Source of the DNA: Paenibacillus_E sp964253085
GTDB lineage: Bacteria; Bacillota; Bacilli; Paenibacillales; NBRC-103111
Assembly (NCBI RefSeq): GCF_964253085.1
Contig: NZ_CAXUQH020000001.1
Span: 1,054,001 to 1,118,000 of the forward strand
Length of the DNA stretch: 64,000 bases
Direction: 5' to 3'
The number at the start of each line of letters is the position of its first letter. Position 1 is the stretch's first letter. Shown here piece after piece: positions 15,245 through 22,457 of this stretch. The notes under the pieces are model-generated. The model was not told the origin of the DNA. It saw only the letters and a program-made list of their open reading frames with translations, and ran no database searches. A program made the position numbers and the translations under genes.

Positions 15245-15291
15245 CGAAAAGCCGCATGGAATAAAGACACCCAGTCTAATACTTTATTTTC
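15245..15291. repeat. 47-bp repeat, copy B
   Basis: Same length and order as 6616-6662: CGAAAAGCCGCATGG, ten variable bases, CCAGTCTAATACTTTATTTTC. Confidence 0.5.
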
Positions 15292-15327
15292 TGCTGACAC
15301 CAGAAAGCAAGCAGAACTGAAAACAGT

Positions 15328-15353
15328 AAAGGAGCAGCCGTAGCTGCTCCTTT
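15328..15353. terminator. Bidirectional terminator-like hairpin
   Basis: AAAGGAGCAGC-cgta-GCTGCTCCTTT, 11-bp perfect stem. It could serve the 14281 gene (plus) or the VOC gene (minus). Confidence 0.7.
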
Positions 15354-15582
15354 GAATTGTTCATGAAAATTCTTACATACGAAATGATAATGACCACAAA
15401 TTGGAGTAGTTTCTACCATAAGCTATATACACATTGGTAGTCGTGTTGCCCCATTCGGGTTCATTGCCATACCGGGAAAGACGAAGTTATCATCGGAGAA
15501 ATGTTATCGGCACATTCGGCTCAAATGGCCATCGAATCGTTGTCACTCCCCAATTTGGGGCTGCACTCACTTCAACTGTCCG

Positions 15583-15987
15583 TCAACGCCTACCGCTGAA
15601 CCGTTTGATCGCTTCCTCGGTCACCGGCGCGAAGAGGTTAACCAGATTGCCGTCGGGATCGCGAAACAGCACAGCACGGTTCCCCCACGGCATCGTGGTT
15701 GGTTCCTTTACCCACTCGTCGACAAACGGCTTCAAGCGCTCGTATTCGGCGTCGACATCGTGGACGCGAAACTCGATGATGACAGTGTGATTTTCGGCCG
15801 CCACTGCGGAACCAGCGCCGAACAGTTGCACCGTCTGGGAGTGGCCGATCGCCAGGGTGCACGATGGCACAACGAGTTCGGCAAAGACGGGCGCGGGGCG
15901 TTCCGCCGAAACACCCATGACTTTCTCATAAAACTTGACGAGACGATCCACGTCGTCGGTAATGATGCGTACAGAAGCAAAATTCAC
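15583..15987 (-). CDS. VOC family protein (glyoxalase / bleomycin-resistance fold)
   Basis: 134 residues from a GTG start at 15987, with GGAAGGA 9 nt upstream. The opening, with ASVRIITDDVDRLVKFYEKV, and the ending, with AVLFRDPDGNLVNLF, are the two beta-alpha-beta-beta-beta halves of the vicinal oxygen chelate fold. The pattern VIIEFRVHDVDAEYERLKP starts the second module. Members include glyoxalases, dioxygenases and drug-binding resistance proteins; the ligand here is unknown. GC content is clearly higher than the AT-rich neighbours, suggesting transfer. A palindrome upstream (16010-16033) suggests TetR-type control. Confidence 0.85.
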   Translation of the reverse strand: MNFASVRIITDDVDRLVKFYEKVMGVSAERPAPVFAELVVPSCTLAIGHSQTVQLFGAGSAVAAENHTVIIEFRVHDVDAEYERLKPFVDEWVKEPTTMPWGNRAVLFRDPDGNLVNLFAPVTEEAIKRFSGRR

Positions 15988-16009
15988 GAGATACCATCCT
16001 TCCTATAAT

Positions 16010-16033
16010 AAATGATACAATACCGTATCATTT
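16010..16033. promoter_or_regulatory. Palindromic operator upstream of the VOC gene
   Basis: AAATGATAC-aatacc-GTATCATTT, perfect 9+9 arms, 22 bp before the GTG start. Size and symmetry fit a TetR-family dimer site; no intact TetR gene is adjacent. Confidence 0.6.
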
Positions 16034-16099
16034 CATTTTGGGCTAGAATACTTCGCATTTATCTCCCACTCCTTTATGTTTACTTACTCCGATTATAAA

Positions 16100-16140
16100 A
16101 AAACGCTACTGACAACAGTGTGTCAGTAGCGTTTTAACAT
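16100..16140. terminator. Strong hairpin terminator
   Basis: AAAACGCTACTGACA-acagtg-TGTCAGTAGCGTTTT, 15-bp perfect stem flanked by A and T runs on either side, so it can work on both strands. A short minus-strand coding remnant (FLNSYTKVEIGERSNIHIVY, stop at 16178) lies just before it and may be the gene it once served. Confidence 0.8.
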
Positions 16141-16326
16141 TTTTGGGGCTTACTCCCGAATTCGATTTCGGAATGCGTCAGTACACGATATGGATGTTGC
16201 TGCGTTCCCCAATCTCAACCTTGGTGTAGCTGTTCAGAAAGTCCATGTCGGTAGATTGGAAGGAATATGGAAACATAACAGCGAAGAACTGTAAGTAACT
16301 GCATAAAAAGGAGGTTTTTATGGATT

Positions 16327-16557
16327 ATGGATCATAAAAAAAATTTACTTTACGGAGTATTAGCTGGTGTAATTCTTCTGTTTTTAAATAATTCGATTGC
16401 ATTTCATACAATACAAAATCTTTTCGATAGCATGCCAATCGCATATATTACAGTGAGATGCATACTCTATATTTTATCTTTTATTGGTATTTTAACAGTG
16501 GCTTTTTTCTCGATAGAATTGATAATAGAAGTACAGAAATTCAGAAAGCAAAGATGA
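16327..16557 (+). CDS. Small membrane protein, unknown
   Basis: 76 residues behind AAGGAGG (12 nt). Two membrane segments (LLYGVLAGVILLFLNNSIAF and CILYILSFIGILTVAFFSI) and a basic C-terminal tail (VQKFRKQR). Not recognised; it could be a two-helix holin-like or regulatory peptide, but nothing nearby supports either. Confidence 0.55.
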   Translation: MDHKKNLLYGVLAGVILLFLNNSIAFHTIQNLFDSMPIAYITVRCILYILSFIGILTVAFFSIELIIEVQKFRKQR

Positions 16558-16572
16558 CCTTTAATTTGTTCA

Positions 16573-16659
16573 ACAAACGGAGAACGATAGCTCAATAACC
16601 CACATTACGAGGCTGCCGCGAGAACGACGGGCAGCCTTACTGTGCTTACGGGCAGGAAT
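16573..16659. repeat. Dispersed intergenic repeat, copy 7 (complete)
   Basis: Head AACGGAGAACGATAG, CTCAATAACCCAC spacer, perfect hairpin GGCTGCC-N12-GGCAGCC (16611-16636), tail CTTACGGGCAGGAAT. Confidence 0.75.
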
Positions 16660-16708
16660 CTTGAACAAATAAATGAAAAGCATGGTAAGGCAATTTAGGG
16701 GGTGAATC

Positions 16709-17008
16709 ATGAAAAAAAAAGTTTTTAGTGTAGTTCTTATTTTTATCGTTTCAGGAATTATGTTTGCACCATGGGTAACTGTAAGCTTTGCGGAACAAAG
16801 AGCTATAAACGCGTTTGAGGGACAATGGAAAAACGTATCGGATGGATGTGGCTTCAATTGCAAAGATTGTGGTGTTAAAACCTCAGAAAAAGTTCTGTTC
16901 GGTCGGAAAGTGGTTATAGAGTATGCATGTGGATTGTTACCTGCTGATTCTCCTGAACTTCATCACAAGAAAGAACTGTTTGTATCATTTTTAGGAACTG
17001 TTAATTGA
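16709..17008 (+). CDS. Small secreted cysteine-containing protein, unknown
   Basis: 99 residues with a clear signal peptide (MKKKVFSVVLIFIVSGIMFAPWVTVSFA) and a good site (AGGGGGTG). The mature part has four closely spaced cysteines (CGFNCKDCG, later YACG), probably two disulfides. Family not recognised. It is isolated between two repeat copies. Confidence 0.65.
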   Translation: MKKKVFSVVLIFIVSGIMFAPWVTVSFAEQRAINAFEGQWKNVSDGCGFNCKDCGVKTSEKVLFGRKVVIEYACGLLPADSPELHHKKELFVSFLGTVN

Positions 17009-17130
17009 ACTACCCTGAAAGTAGTCAAGCAAGAATCTAATTTTCATTTTTTGTGGTGCCTATTGAGGGGCATGGATGGCTAACTGAGAACTCTAGCTTA
17101 ATAACAACATGAAGAGGCAGCCGGTCCACA
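17007..17130. repeat. Dispersed intergenic repeat, copy 8 (variant with GTGGTGCC block)
   Basis: ACTACCCTGAAAG, TTTCATTTTTTGTGGTGCC, GGCATGGATGGCTAACTGAG, CTTAATAACAACATG, GGCAGCCGG. Matches copy 4 at 13174 over its first part and copies 1 and 3 over its second. Confidence 0.65.
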
Positions 17131-17209
17131 AAATAATAACATAAGTCCAAGCGATTATATTAACCAATTCATACACTGTTACTATCTTGTGATTAAGAGG
17201 GTGATAGGG

Positions 17210-17584
17210 ATGGGATTTATATTTAATCGAAATGTTAGAGTTACTTTTTTCTCGGGTTTTAACTTTACTGGAAGAAGTTTAACATTTAGAAGAGGCGTGG
17301 CAGTTTCAAATTTGGGATTATTCGGTTTTAACAATATCATCTCCAGTTTCCGGCTAAGAAATGTTGTATTTCCTAATCAAGTTACATTAATACTGTTTTC
17401 AGGGCGTAATTTTACAGGGAATTTTCGAATTTTCCGTGGTAGCCAGAACATTGCAGACTTACGAGCTTTTAACTTTAACAATGTAACCTCGTCGTTTATT
17501 CTGGTTGGATTCCGGATAAATACTACTCAGATACGTACCATTCAACGCACAGGCAAAATGCCAAGCGACATTTCCGTATTATAG
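17210..17584 (+). CDS. Beta/gamma-crystallin family protein
   Basis: 124 residues, start at ATG 17210. Two Greek-key motifs are evident: VTFFSGFNFTGRSLTF...NNIISSFRL and VTLILFSGRNFTGNFRIF...NNVTSSFILV. Each has the Y/F-x-x-x-F-x-G pattern and the closing SSF strand, so the protein is one compact two-motif domain. Microbial members often bind calcium via an N/D-N/D-x-S/T-S site; NIISS and NVTSS fit. No signal peptide. Spore or dormancy roles are known for relatives such as protein S of Myxococcus; the role here is unknown. Confidence 0.82.
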   Translation: MGFIFNRNVRVTFFSGFNFTGRSLTFRRGVAVSNLGLFGFNNIISSFRLRNVVFPNQVTLILFSGRNFTGNFRIFRGSQNIADLRAFNFNNVTSSFILVGFRINTTQIRTIQRTGKMPSDISVL

Positions 17585-17587
17585 GCT

Positions 17588-17619
17588 AAAAGGACGCTGA
17601 AAAGCGCCCTTTTTTTCTT
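17588..17619 (+). terminator. Terminator after the crystallin gene
   Basis: AAAAGGaCGCT-gaaa-AGCGcCCTTTTTTT. Confidence 0.85.
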
Positions 17620-17866
17620 GAGATTTTTCTTGAATGAAATGTAGGTTAGACTGAAAATAGAGTTGTAAGAATTACAGAATTAATAGAAATAAAATAGTGC
17701 TCTGCTTATGGAGGATATCAAAATGTGATTACAGTTACAGCACTTGTACTGACTAGAGAACAGAAGGGCTTTGGATATATTTTTGGAAGGAAAATTATAA
17801 CGGAGATAAGCACATCAATGGTTCTATTTCATTATATAATATTTGGAAAAATAAGAGGTGAACGTT

Positions 17867-17986
17867 ATGTTTGAACGTATTACAGATTACGACTTTAGAA
17901 TTTACTCTGAAGATAAAGAATCTTATATAACATTCACTCTTGAGCAATATTTACATAATAGTATGCTTAGTTTATCTGAGTTCTAA
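17867..17986 (+). CDS. Small unknown protein, 39 residues
   Basis: ATG 17867 follows a good AAGAGGTG site by 6 nt. The peptide is acidic (starts MFERITDYDFRIYSEDKE) and ends with a stop at 17986. It could be a short protein or the start of a truncated gene; the following sequence is non-coding. Confidence 0.4.
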   Translation: MFERITDYDFRIYSEDKESYITFTLEQYLHNSMLSLSEF

Positions 17987-18119
17987 AATCCCGTACTGGG
18001 TACAATCTTGATTCAGAAGAATAAAATTTTAAGAAAAATTTTATAAATACCCCACTTTTTTATTAAACAGTTTTTCTTATCCTTATTGAAAGAGGTAACG
18101 AGGAGCGAGGACGAGAACA

Positions 18120-18614
18120 ATGAATTTAACGAAACTAATGAATCGCCTTGTAATACCAGGACTGTTTGCGTTGTACATGCTCACCTTATTTAGAGTCATT
18201 TTATTTAAGTACGGCTCAATTGATATAGACTTTCTTTGGTATCGACTGCAGAAAAATCTGGAAAATCCTGAGAATAGTATGCACCGAATGCAGTATGGTA
18301 ATTTTATTCCGCTTAAAACAATTTCCGATACTGTTCTAAGTCCGTCAAGTCATGAAGTAATCAATGTGGTCGGGAATATCTTGGCATTTATGCCATATGG
18401 AATTTTCCTCTTATTATTGTCTAAAAGCAAAACGATTTCACTTATTGGAGTATTTATCCAATCACTGGGAATGAGCTTACTCTTGGAATGCTTGCAGGTC
18501 TTTTTTTCCATTGGAAATTTTGATGTGGATGATCTGATCCTGAATACCTCTGGAGGCCTACTGGGGTACTGTGTTTTTAGATTGTATAGCTTTCGTCTTA
18601 AGTCATTAACCTAA
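18120..18614 (+). CDS. VanZ family membrane protein
   Basis: 164 residues with four to five membrane segments. The family marks are visible: NFIPLKTI in the first loop, EVINVVGNILAFMPYGIFL, and 'LLECLQVFFSIGNFDVDDLILNTSGGLLGY'. VanZ confers low-level teicoplanin resistance in its founding case, but most members lie outside van clusters and have unknown roles. No vancomycin genes are near. A GAGGTAACGAGGAG site lies just upstream. Confidence 0.85.
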   Translation: MNLTKLMNRLVIPGLFALYMLTLFRVILFKYGSIDIDFLWYRLQKNLENPENSMHRMQYGNFIPLKTISDTVLSPSSHEVINVVGNILAFMPYGIFLLLLSKSKTISLIGVFIQSLGMSLLLECLQVFFSIGNFDVDDLILNTSGGLLGYCVFRLYSFRLKSLT

Positions 18615-18641
18615 CGCAGAACGAAAATTCTTACTATAAAT

Positions 18642-18914
18642 TCATTTATCTATGGCAATTCCAGCAGCTTTTAAATGTCCTTGGGTAAGAATCTTGCCGA
18701 ACTGGGACGCAAGTTCCCTTGGCGCAAAGGTTAAATCATTATTAAGCCACCATACGACGATACCCATAAAAGCCGACGCGATATATTGAAGCAGTAAGTC
18801 CTTTGAAATTTCTAATTGGGTATGTTCCAGTCCCTCGTTTATTGTACTTTTTATTATATTCTCCATTTTCGTTTGAAAACCATGAATTCTATTCTCTTCC
18901 ACTAACATCGCTTT
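18642..18914 (-). pseudogene. C-terminal remnant of a TetR-family regulator
   Basis: The minus frame encodes a TetR ligand-domain end (TQLEISKDLLLQYIASAFMG, then VVWWLNNDLTFAPRELASQF) typical of the Firmicutes TetR C-terminal type. The helix-turn-helix N-terminus is missing: homology stops at about 18915, where the next remnant begins. No start or ribosome site supports translation. Confidence 0.6.
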
Positions 18915-18921
18915 GTAAAAA

Positions 18922-19176
18922 ACGGACGGCGGAGGCAAAGCAAGCGCGGCACAAGTGCCTGTTGTCGGGTTTGAGCAAGTGCTGAAGCTTCATCAAAATG
19001 TGATCAACATGCATGCGGGGAAATTTACGTACTCGTTCCTCATGGTGAATGGGCTCCCCGGAATCCGCATTTGTTTGGATGAAGGGATTCAATATGTTTA
19101 TTCTTTTGCTTATCGAGATCATAAGATCGAAGCGATTTATACTGTCGCAAATCCGGAAAAGTTAAGACATCTATAG
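18922..19176 (+). pseudogene. C-terminal remnant of a SigJ-like ECF sigma factor
   Basis: 85 codons from TDGGGKASAAQVPVVGFEQV to the closing YTVANPEKLRHL. This is the SnoaL-like C-terminal domain attached to SigJ-type sigma factors (DGGGKA-A--RPVVG; RNPDKL-HL). The sigma2 and sigma4 regions are absent. It abuts the TetR remnant head-to-head. Confidence 0.65.
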
Positions 19177-19225
19177 AATTACTACTCAGAAAGGCCGTCC
19201 AGCGAAGAATGGCCAGATCGCTACG

Positions 19226-19316
19226 CTAACGGATAACGATAGTTAAATAAACAACCAAAACAGGGCTGCCGGTGAATCGGTGGCCTTTTCTCAACTAACG
19301 GACAGGAAAATTTTGT
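19226..19316. repeat. Dispersed intergenic repeat, copy 9 (complete)
   Basis: Head CTAACGGATAACGATAG, TTAAATAAACAACC, GGGCTGCCGG...CGGTGGCC hairpin with TTTTCTC, tail CAACTAACGGACAGG. Confidence 0.75.
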
Positions 19317-19398
19317 GGTAAGATAGTAAAATATGCCGTATTGGGTCTCGCCAGTATGAGAAGGTGTTGAAATCATTAATTGTTGACGGAGGTTTTCT

Positions 19399-20088
19399 TT
19401 GAAGGATCTAAACCATAAAAACCTATATATTTTTCTAGTAACTCTGTCTTTAGTAAACGTTGTTGTTTATATTACTTGTAGAAATAATTCCTATTTTGAT
19501 TTCTTGAACTGGAATTTATTTTTGGCTTGGATTCCCCTTGTTCTGTCTAACTTGGTGTATCTTATTTACAAGCGTAGTAAAGTGAAGTCTATTTTTCTTG
19601 TTATATTGGGGACGCTATGGTTACTTTTCTTTCCGAATTCCCCGTACGTTATAACTGATCTCATTCATTTAACTGTATTGAAGGATTTGTATGCAAATAA
19701 TGGAAATATTAGTTTTGCTTATTGGATTGATTTTATAGTAATAAATTTATTTTCTTGGACTAGCTTGTTACTTGGGGCATTCTCAATATATCAAATTCAA
19801 TACATAATAATGAGTTTATATAACAAGATAATATCTTGGTGTTTTGTTATTATAGCTTCAGTTACAGGTGGGTATGGAATTTTGTTAGGAAGAGAATATC
19901 GATTAAATAGCTGGGAAGCAATAACTGATTGGAGTAAAGTGACTGGAATCATAGAAAGAAGTTTAACAAGTAATTCGTTTTTCTTTTGCTTATTATTTGG
20001 CTTATTTATTGGAATCGTGTATGTAACGATTTATTTATTAATTAACTGTATGAGTGCATCAAATCAGGGAAGCAAGACCTTCACATAA
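19399..20088 (+). CDS. DUF1361 family membrane protein
   Basis: 229 residues from TTG 19399 (GGAGG 5 nt upstream). Six to seven membrane helices; the family motif 'LLFFPNSPYVITDLIHL' is intact, followed by WIDFIVINLFSW and 'GILLGREYRLNSWEAI'. Function unknown. The gene is AT-rich and isolated between repeat copies 9 and 10. Confidence 0.85.
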   Translation: MKDLNHKNLYIFLVTLSLVNVVVYITCRNNSYFDFLNWNLFLAWIPLVLSNLVYLIYKRSKVKSIFLVILGTLWLLFFPNSPYVITDLIHLTVLKDLYANNGNISFAYWIDFIVINLFSWTSLLLGAFSIYQIQYIIMSLYNKIISWCFVIIASVTGGYGILLGREYRLNSWEAITDWSKVTGIIERSLTSNSFFFCLLFGLFIGIVYVTIYLLINCMSASNQGSKTFT

Positions 20089-20154
20089 CACCATATTCAC
20101 GCGCCGGAGTTTAACGGCTCCTTGGTCTGCCCGTCGGATTGCAACAAAACACAG

Positions 20155-20171
20155 CTAACGAAGAACGTTAG
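20155..20171. repeat. Dispersed intergenic repeat, head only (copy 10)
   Basis: Perfect CTAACG-aagaa-CGTTAG palindrome, followed by TTCATTTC. It precedes the terminator at 20205. Confidence 0.6.
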
Positions 20172-20204
20172 TTCATTTCACTACTGCTTGTTCTTGTGAC
20201 TAAA

Positions 20205-20248
20205 AAAAAAGACTGGAGGGACGTACATTGTTCCCACCAGTCTTTTTT
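20205..20248. terminator. Bidirectional terminator between DUF1361 gene and 20332 gene
   Basis: AAAAAAGACTGG ... CCAGTCTTTTTT with inner GGGA/TCCC pairing. The two flanking genes converge on it. Confidence 0.85.
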
Positions 20249-20331
20249 AGAACGTCTAGATTAACGTTTAGAAATATTCTGTTAAGTAGGCATGAAATAC
20301 AAACAAAGTAAATGTTCTCATATTTCTTATT

Positions 20332-20547
20332 TCACACAGATTGTTGAGACGAAGCTTGTAGTGTCGATTGAGCTTGACTAATCATTGTTTGAGCTTGTGC
20401 TATTTCATTTGATGCTTGCTTTAGAGCTTCTTCACAAAGTGTAGGATTAGCTGCAGATTGTTCAATAGCTTGACTAATAAGACTTTTAGCAAGTGTTGTT
20501 GCTGCTTCTGCTTTCTTCAACTGGTTTGGATCAATTTGTTGTGCCAA
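20332..20547 (-). CDS. Small helical Ala/Gln-rich protein, unknown
   Basis: 71 residues if started at TTG 20547, which is 7 nt from GGAGG; an in-frame TTG at 20562 overlaps that site and is less likely. The protein is Ala-, Gln- and Ser-rich and helical (AATTLAKSLISQAIEQSAAN; ALKQASNEIAQAQTMISQAQ), probably a coiled coil. No signal peptide. It resembles small acidic coat or phasin-like proteins in composition only. Confidence 0.6.
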   Translation of the reverse strand: MAQQIDPNQLKKAEAATTLAKSLISQAIEQSAANPTLCEEALKQASNEIAQAQTMISQAQSTLQASSQQSV

Positions 20548-20562
20548 TTCTCGAACCTCCAA

Positions 20563-20887
20563 GATAATGTATTTGTACTAAACAACTGTTATATAATTTT
20601 CGAATAATGGTGATTTTATGTGCGGGAAAACGATAATGGAGAATGAATCGTAATATACGTCAACTTTGGGCTAAACCCATAAATTCGTTGGCATTGTATC
20701 TACAAGTTGAGGTTGAAGATGGCGGATTATTGTTCCCTCAGGTATAGCGATGATGGAGATGAATTCTCGAAATTCCGCGTTTTCAAGCATCGAAAGGACA
20801 TTGGGTTGGCACAAAACTGGGTATAAAAAAGAAAGGGCAGGCTGAATGCAATCATTCGTCTGTCCTTTCTGCAATAGAATTAACTCT
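20563..20887. other. Intergenic stretch with a possible gene remnant
   Basis: Apart from the terminator at 20826-20870, a minus-strand stretch at about 20671-20790 reads ENAEFREF ... PEGTIIRHLQPQLVDT, which loosely resembles the C-terminal part of the neighbouring SnoaL-like proteins (FREFRVIEGNIVEHHGW). It may be a worn third copy. Confidence 0.3.
20826..20870 (-). terminator. Terminator of the SnoaL pair (minus strand)
   Basis: On the minus strand GAAAGGACAGACGAATG-attg-CATTCAGCCTGCCCTTTC is followed by TTTTTT. It lies 18 bp after the stop of the 20888 gene. Confidence 0.8.
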
Positions 20888-21289
20888 TTAGTTGCCGCGA
20901 ATTTGACTCCACATGGTCAACATATCGATCCACCCGCGATGCTCGGCGATCATGCCGTCCACAACACGATATTGACGGTAAAGTGTGACATCAATCGTAT
21001 TGCCCGTAGGCGCTGTTCCAAAGAACATGCCTTGATGTGTCCCTTTTACAGTCATTCTCACGAGCACCTTATCCCCTTGACCGATGATCTCTTCTACCGT
21101 GTAGCTTTTATCGGGAAATGCTTCCAAGATCGTTCCTGCGAATTTTTTTAGTCCATCCTTGGAGTGGTAAGAGAATTCTTGATAATCATCGGACAGAAAT
21201 CGATCCACAACGTCCAATTCATTCTGGTTCCAAAAGGTCTCGATAAATTGGTGTACCGTATCTACATTGTTTTGTTCCATTGTTTTCAT
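20888..21289 (-). CDS. SnoaL-like ester cyclase / NTF2-fold protein
   Basis: 133 residues. The opening 'VDTVHQFIETFWNQNELDVVDRFLSDDY' and the later 'VLVRMTVKGTHQGMFFGTAPTGN' plus YRVVDGMIAEHRGWID match SnoaL-like polyketide-cyclase / ester-cyclase proteins, cone-shaped barrels that bind small hydrophobic ligands. It lies 46 bp downstream of a shorter paralogue on the same strand and shares its promoter. In this setting, next to an FMN reductase and an ArsR-SRPBCC regulator, it probably helps convert or bind a hydrophobic xenobiotic; the reaction is unknown. Confidence 0.85.
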   Translation of the reverse strand: MKTMEQNNVDTVHQFIETFWNQNELDVVDRFLSDDYQEFSYHSKDGLKKFAGTILEAFPDKSYTVEEIIGQGDKVLVRMTVKGTHQGMFFGTAPTGNTIDVTLYRQYRVVDGMIAEHRGWIDMLTMWSQIRGN

Positions 21290-21334
21290 TGTATAAACAT
21301 CTCCTTATGTGTTGATTATTTGATGTATCGGTGG

Positions 21335-21682
21335 TTATTGAGCCTGGATTTGAGGCAAAAGTGTGGCTGTATCGAACCAACCGTGGTGTTCCACGATGTT
21401 CCCTTCGATGACGCGAAATTCGCGGAACTGTGTTAACTTCACGGATTTGCCTGTAGGTCCATGACCAGCAAAATGGCTAGCATGCACAGCTGTCATGAAG
21501 ATTCTAGCGATGACCTTCTCATCTTGTGCCAGGATTTCATCCACAACAAACCGCCGGTCCATAAATGCCTCCGCAATTTGCGGGGCAAAGAATTGATTAG
21601 TCTTTTCCAACAAACTTTGGTTCGCAATGTCCTCGATAAAGGCTATCACGGCTTCTACACTTTTTTGTTCCATCATGTTCAT
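21335..21682 (-). CDS. SnoaL-like protein, shorter paralogue
   Basis: 115 residues, GGAG site 8 nt before ATG. It shares with the next gene the plan 'EAVIAFIEDIANQ', 'VIARIFMTAVHASHFAGHGPTGK', FREFRVIEGNIVEHHGW. About 18 residues between the first helix and 'EAFMDRRFVVDEI' are missing relative to the paralogue, where the SYHSKDGLKKF segment sits. It could still fold as a small NTF2-like barrel. First gene of a two-gene operon with an operator-like palindrome at 21718-21733. Confidence 0.82.
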   Translation of the reverse strand: MNMMEQKSVEAVIAFIEDIANQSLLEKTNQFFAPQIAEAFMDRRFVVDEILAQDEKVIARIFMTAVHASHFAGHGPTGKSVKLTQFREFRVIEGNIVEHHGWFDTATLLPQIQAQ

Positions 21683-21717
21683 GAAAACATCTCCTATTCT
21701 ATTATTTGCAGTATAAT

Positions 21718-21733
21718 GTTACCATTTGGTAAC
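21718..21733. promoter_or_regulatory. Operator-like palindrome GTTACC-attt-GGTAAC
   Basis: Perfect 6+6 arms, 36 bp upstream of the SnoaL operon start. The same arms and spacer length occur at 22397-22412 in front of the ArsR-SRPBCC gene. Confidence 0.65.
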
Positions 21734-21761
21734 GTATCGATGAAAAAAAAGATCGATGCTG

Positions 21762-22313
21762 TTAGTTTGCTGCAACAACTGCTGCTGTAAGTTTACTGGT
21801 CAGATCCGCGAAACTGTTGACTGCATCTCGTACTCGGTCTCTCATTCCCTCATCTAACGGAGCGTTGTCGGGACCTAATGTGTTCGATCCATATCCCACT
21901 GAAACCCAGTCCGAACAATTAATCCCATGCAAATTGCGTATGATAGTCTGCAAATGTGTGAGAGAGCTTACTCCGAGCGGACCGCCTGCGGAACTTACAG
22001 AAAGAACTGCCTTACCTGCAACCTGACTACCAGTTATATAGTCTAGGGCGTTTTTAAGCGCTCCTGATACGGAGCCATGGTATTCCGGGGTAGCAAGGAT
22101 CAAACCGTCTCCATCTACAATTGCTTCCAATAGCAGCTTAACATTGGGATGGAAATCCCAGTTATCGGGCGAAAAAAGAGGCAGCTGCAGCACCGATAAA
22201 TCAATGAATTGGACAGTCACTTTCTTGGCTTCTAAAAGGGTTTGAATGTACCGGAGAAGATTTGTGCTGCTTGCGTTTGCTCGATTACTGCCTGCGATCA
22301 AGGTTACTTTCAT
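21762..22313 (-). CDS. NADPH-dependent FMN reductase family protein
   Basis: 183 residues from ATG 22313 (AAAGGTG 9 nt upstream). FMN-binding motifs GSNRANASS (phosphate loop, residues about 7-15) and TPEYHGSVSGALKNALDY are intact. Family members reduce FMN, quinones or chromate. It is divergent from the ArsR-SRPBCC gene and followed on the same strand by the SnoaL pair behind their own palindrome. The spacing of about 145 bp to the regulator contains two palindromes. Confidence 0.87.
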   Translation of the reverse strand: MKVTLIAGSNRANASSTNLLRYIQTLLEAKKVTVQFIDLSVLQLPLFSPDNWDFHPNVKLLLEAIVDGDGLILATPEYHGSVSGALKNALDYITGSQVAGKAVLSVSSAGGPLGVSSLTHLQTIIRNLHGINCSDWVSVGYGSNTLGPDNAPLDEGMRDRVRDAVNSFADLTSKLTAAVVAAN

Positions 22314-22361
22314 TTTCAACATCACCTTTCATTTTCAAATCGTTGGGGTATGTGATATTAT

Positions 22362-22377
22362 GTGACTATAAGGTCAC
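22362..22377. promoter_or_regulatory. Operator-like palindrome, divergent copy
   Basis: GTGAC-tataag-GTCAC, 49 bp upstream of the FMN reductase start. It agrees with GTTACCTATAGGTAAC in 11 of 16 positions, so it may be a weaker site for the same regulator. Confidence 0.5.
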
Positions 22378-22394
22378 TTTTATGTTTTTATAAT

Positions 22395-22414
22395 ATGTTA
22401 CCTATAGGTAACAT
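22395..22414. promoter_or_regulatory. Perfect 20-bp palindrome in front of the ArsR-SRPBCC gene
   Basis: ATGTTACCTATAGGTAACAT. It lies 43 bp before the chosen TTG start, in promoter position, and suggests autoregulation. Confidence 0.7.
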
Positions 22415-22457
22415 GTCAAGTGGTTCAAACGAATATGATCGTCAAGGGGGGCCAAAT

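Larger units (their letters stand above)
15064..15582. other. Intergenic stretch without a supported gene
   Basis: Contains the second 47-bp repeat (15245-15291), a strong terminator-like hairpin (15328-15353) and about 200 bp of higher-GC sequence next to the VOC gene that shows no start or ribosome site. Confidence 0.6.

Noticed and set aside
20671..20874. Third SnoaL-like gene on the minus strand
   Set aside because: Only a faint similarity over about 35 residues and it begins inside the terminator; at best a worn remnant.
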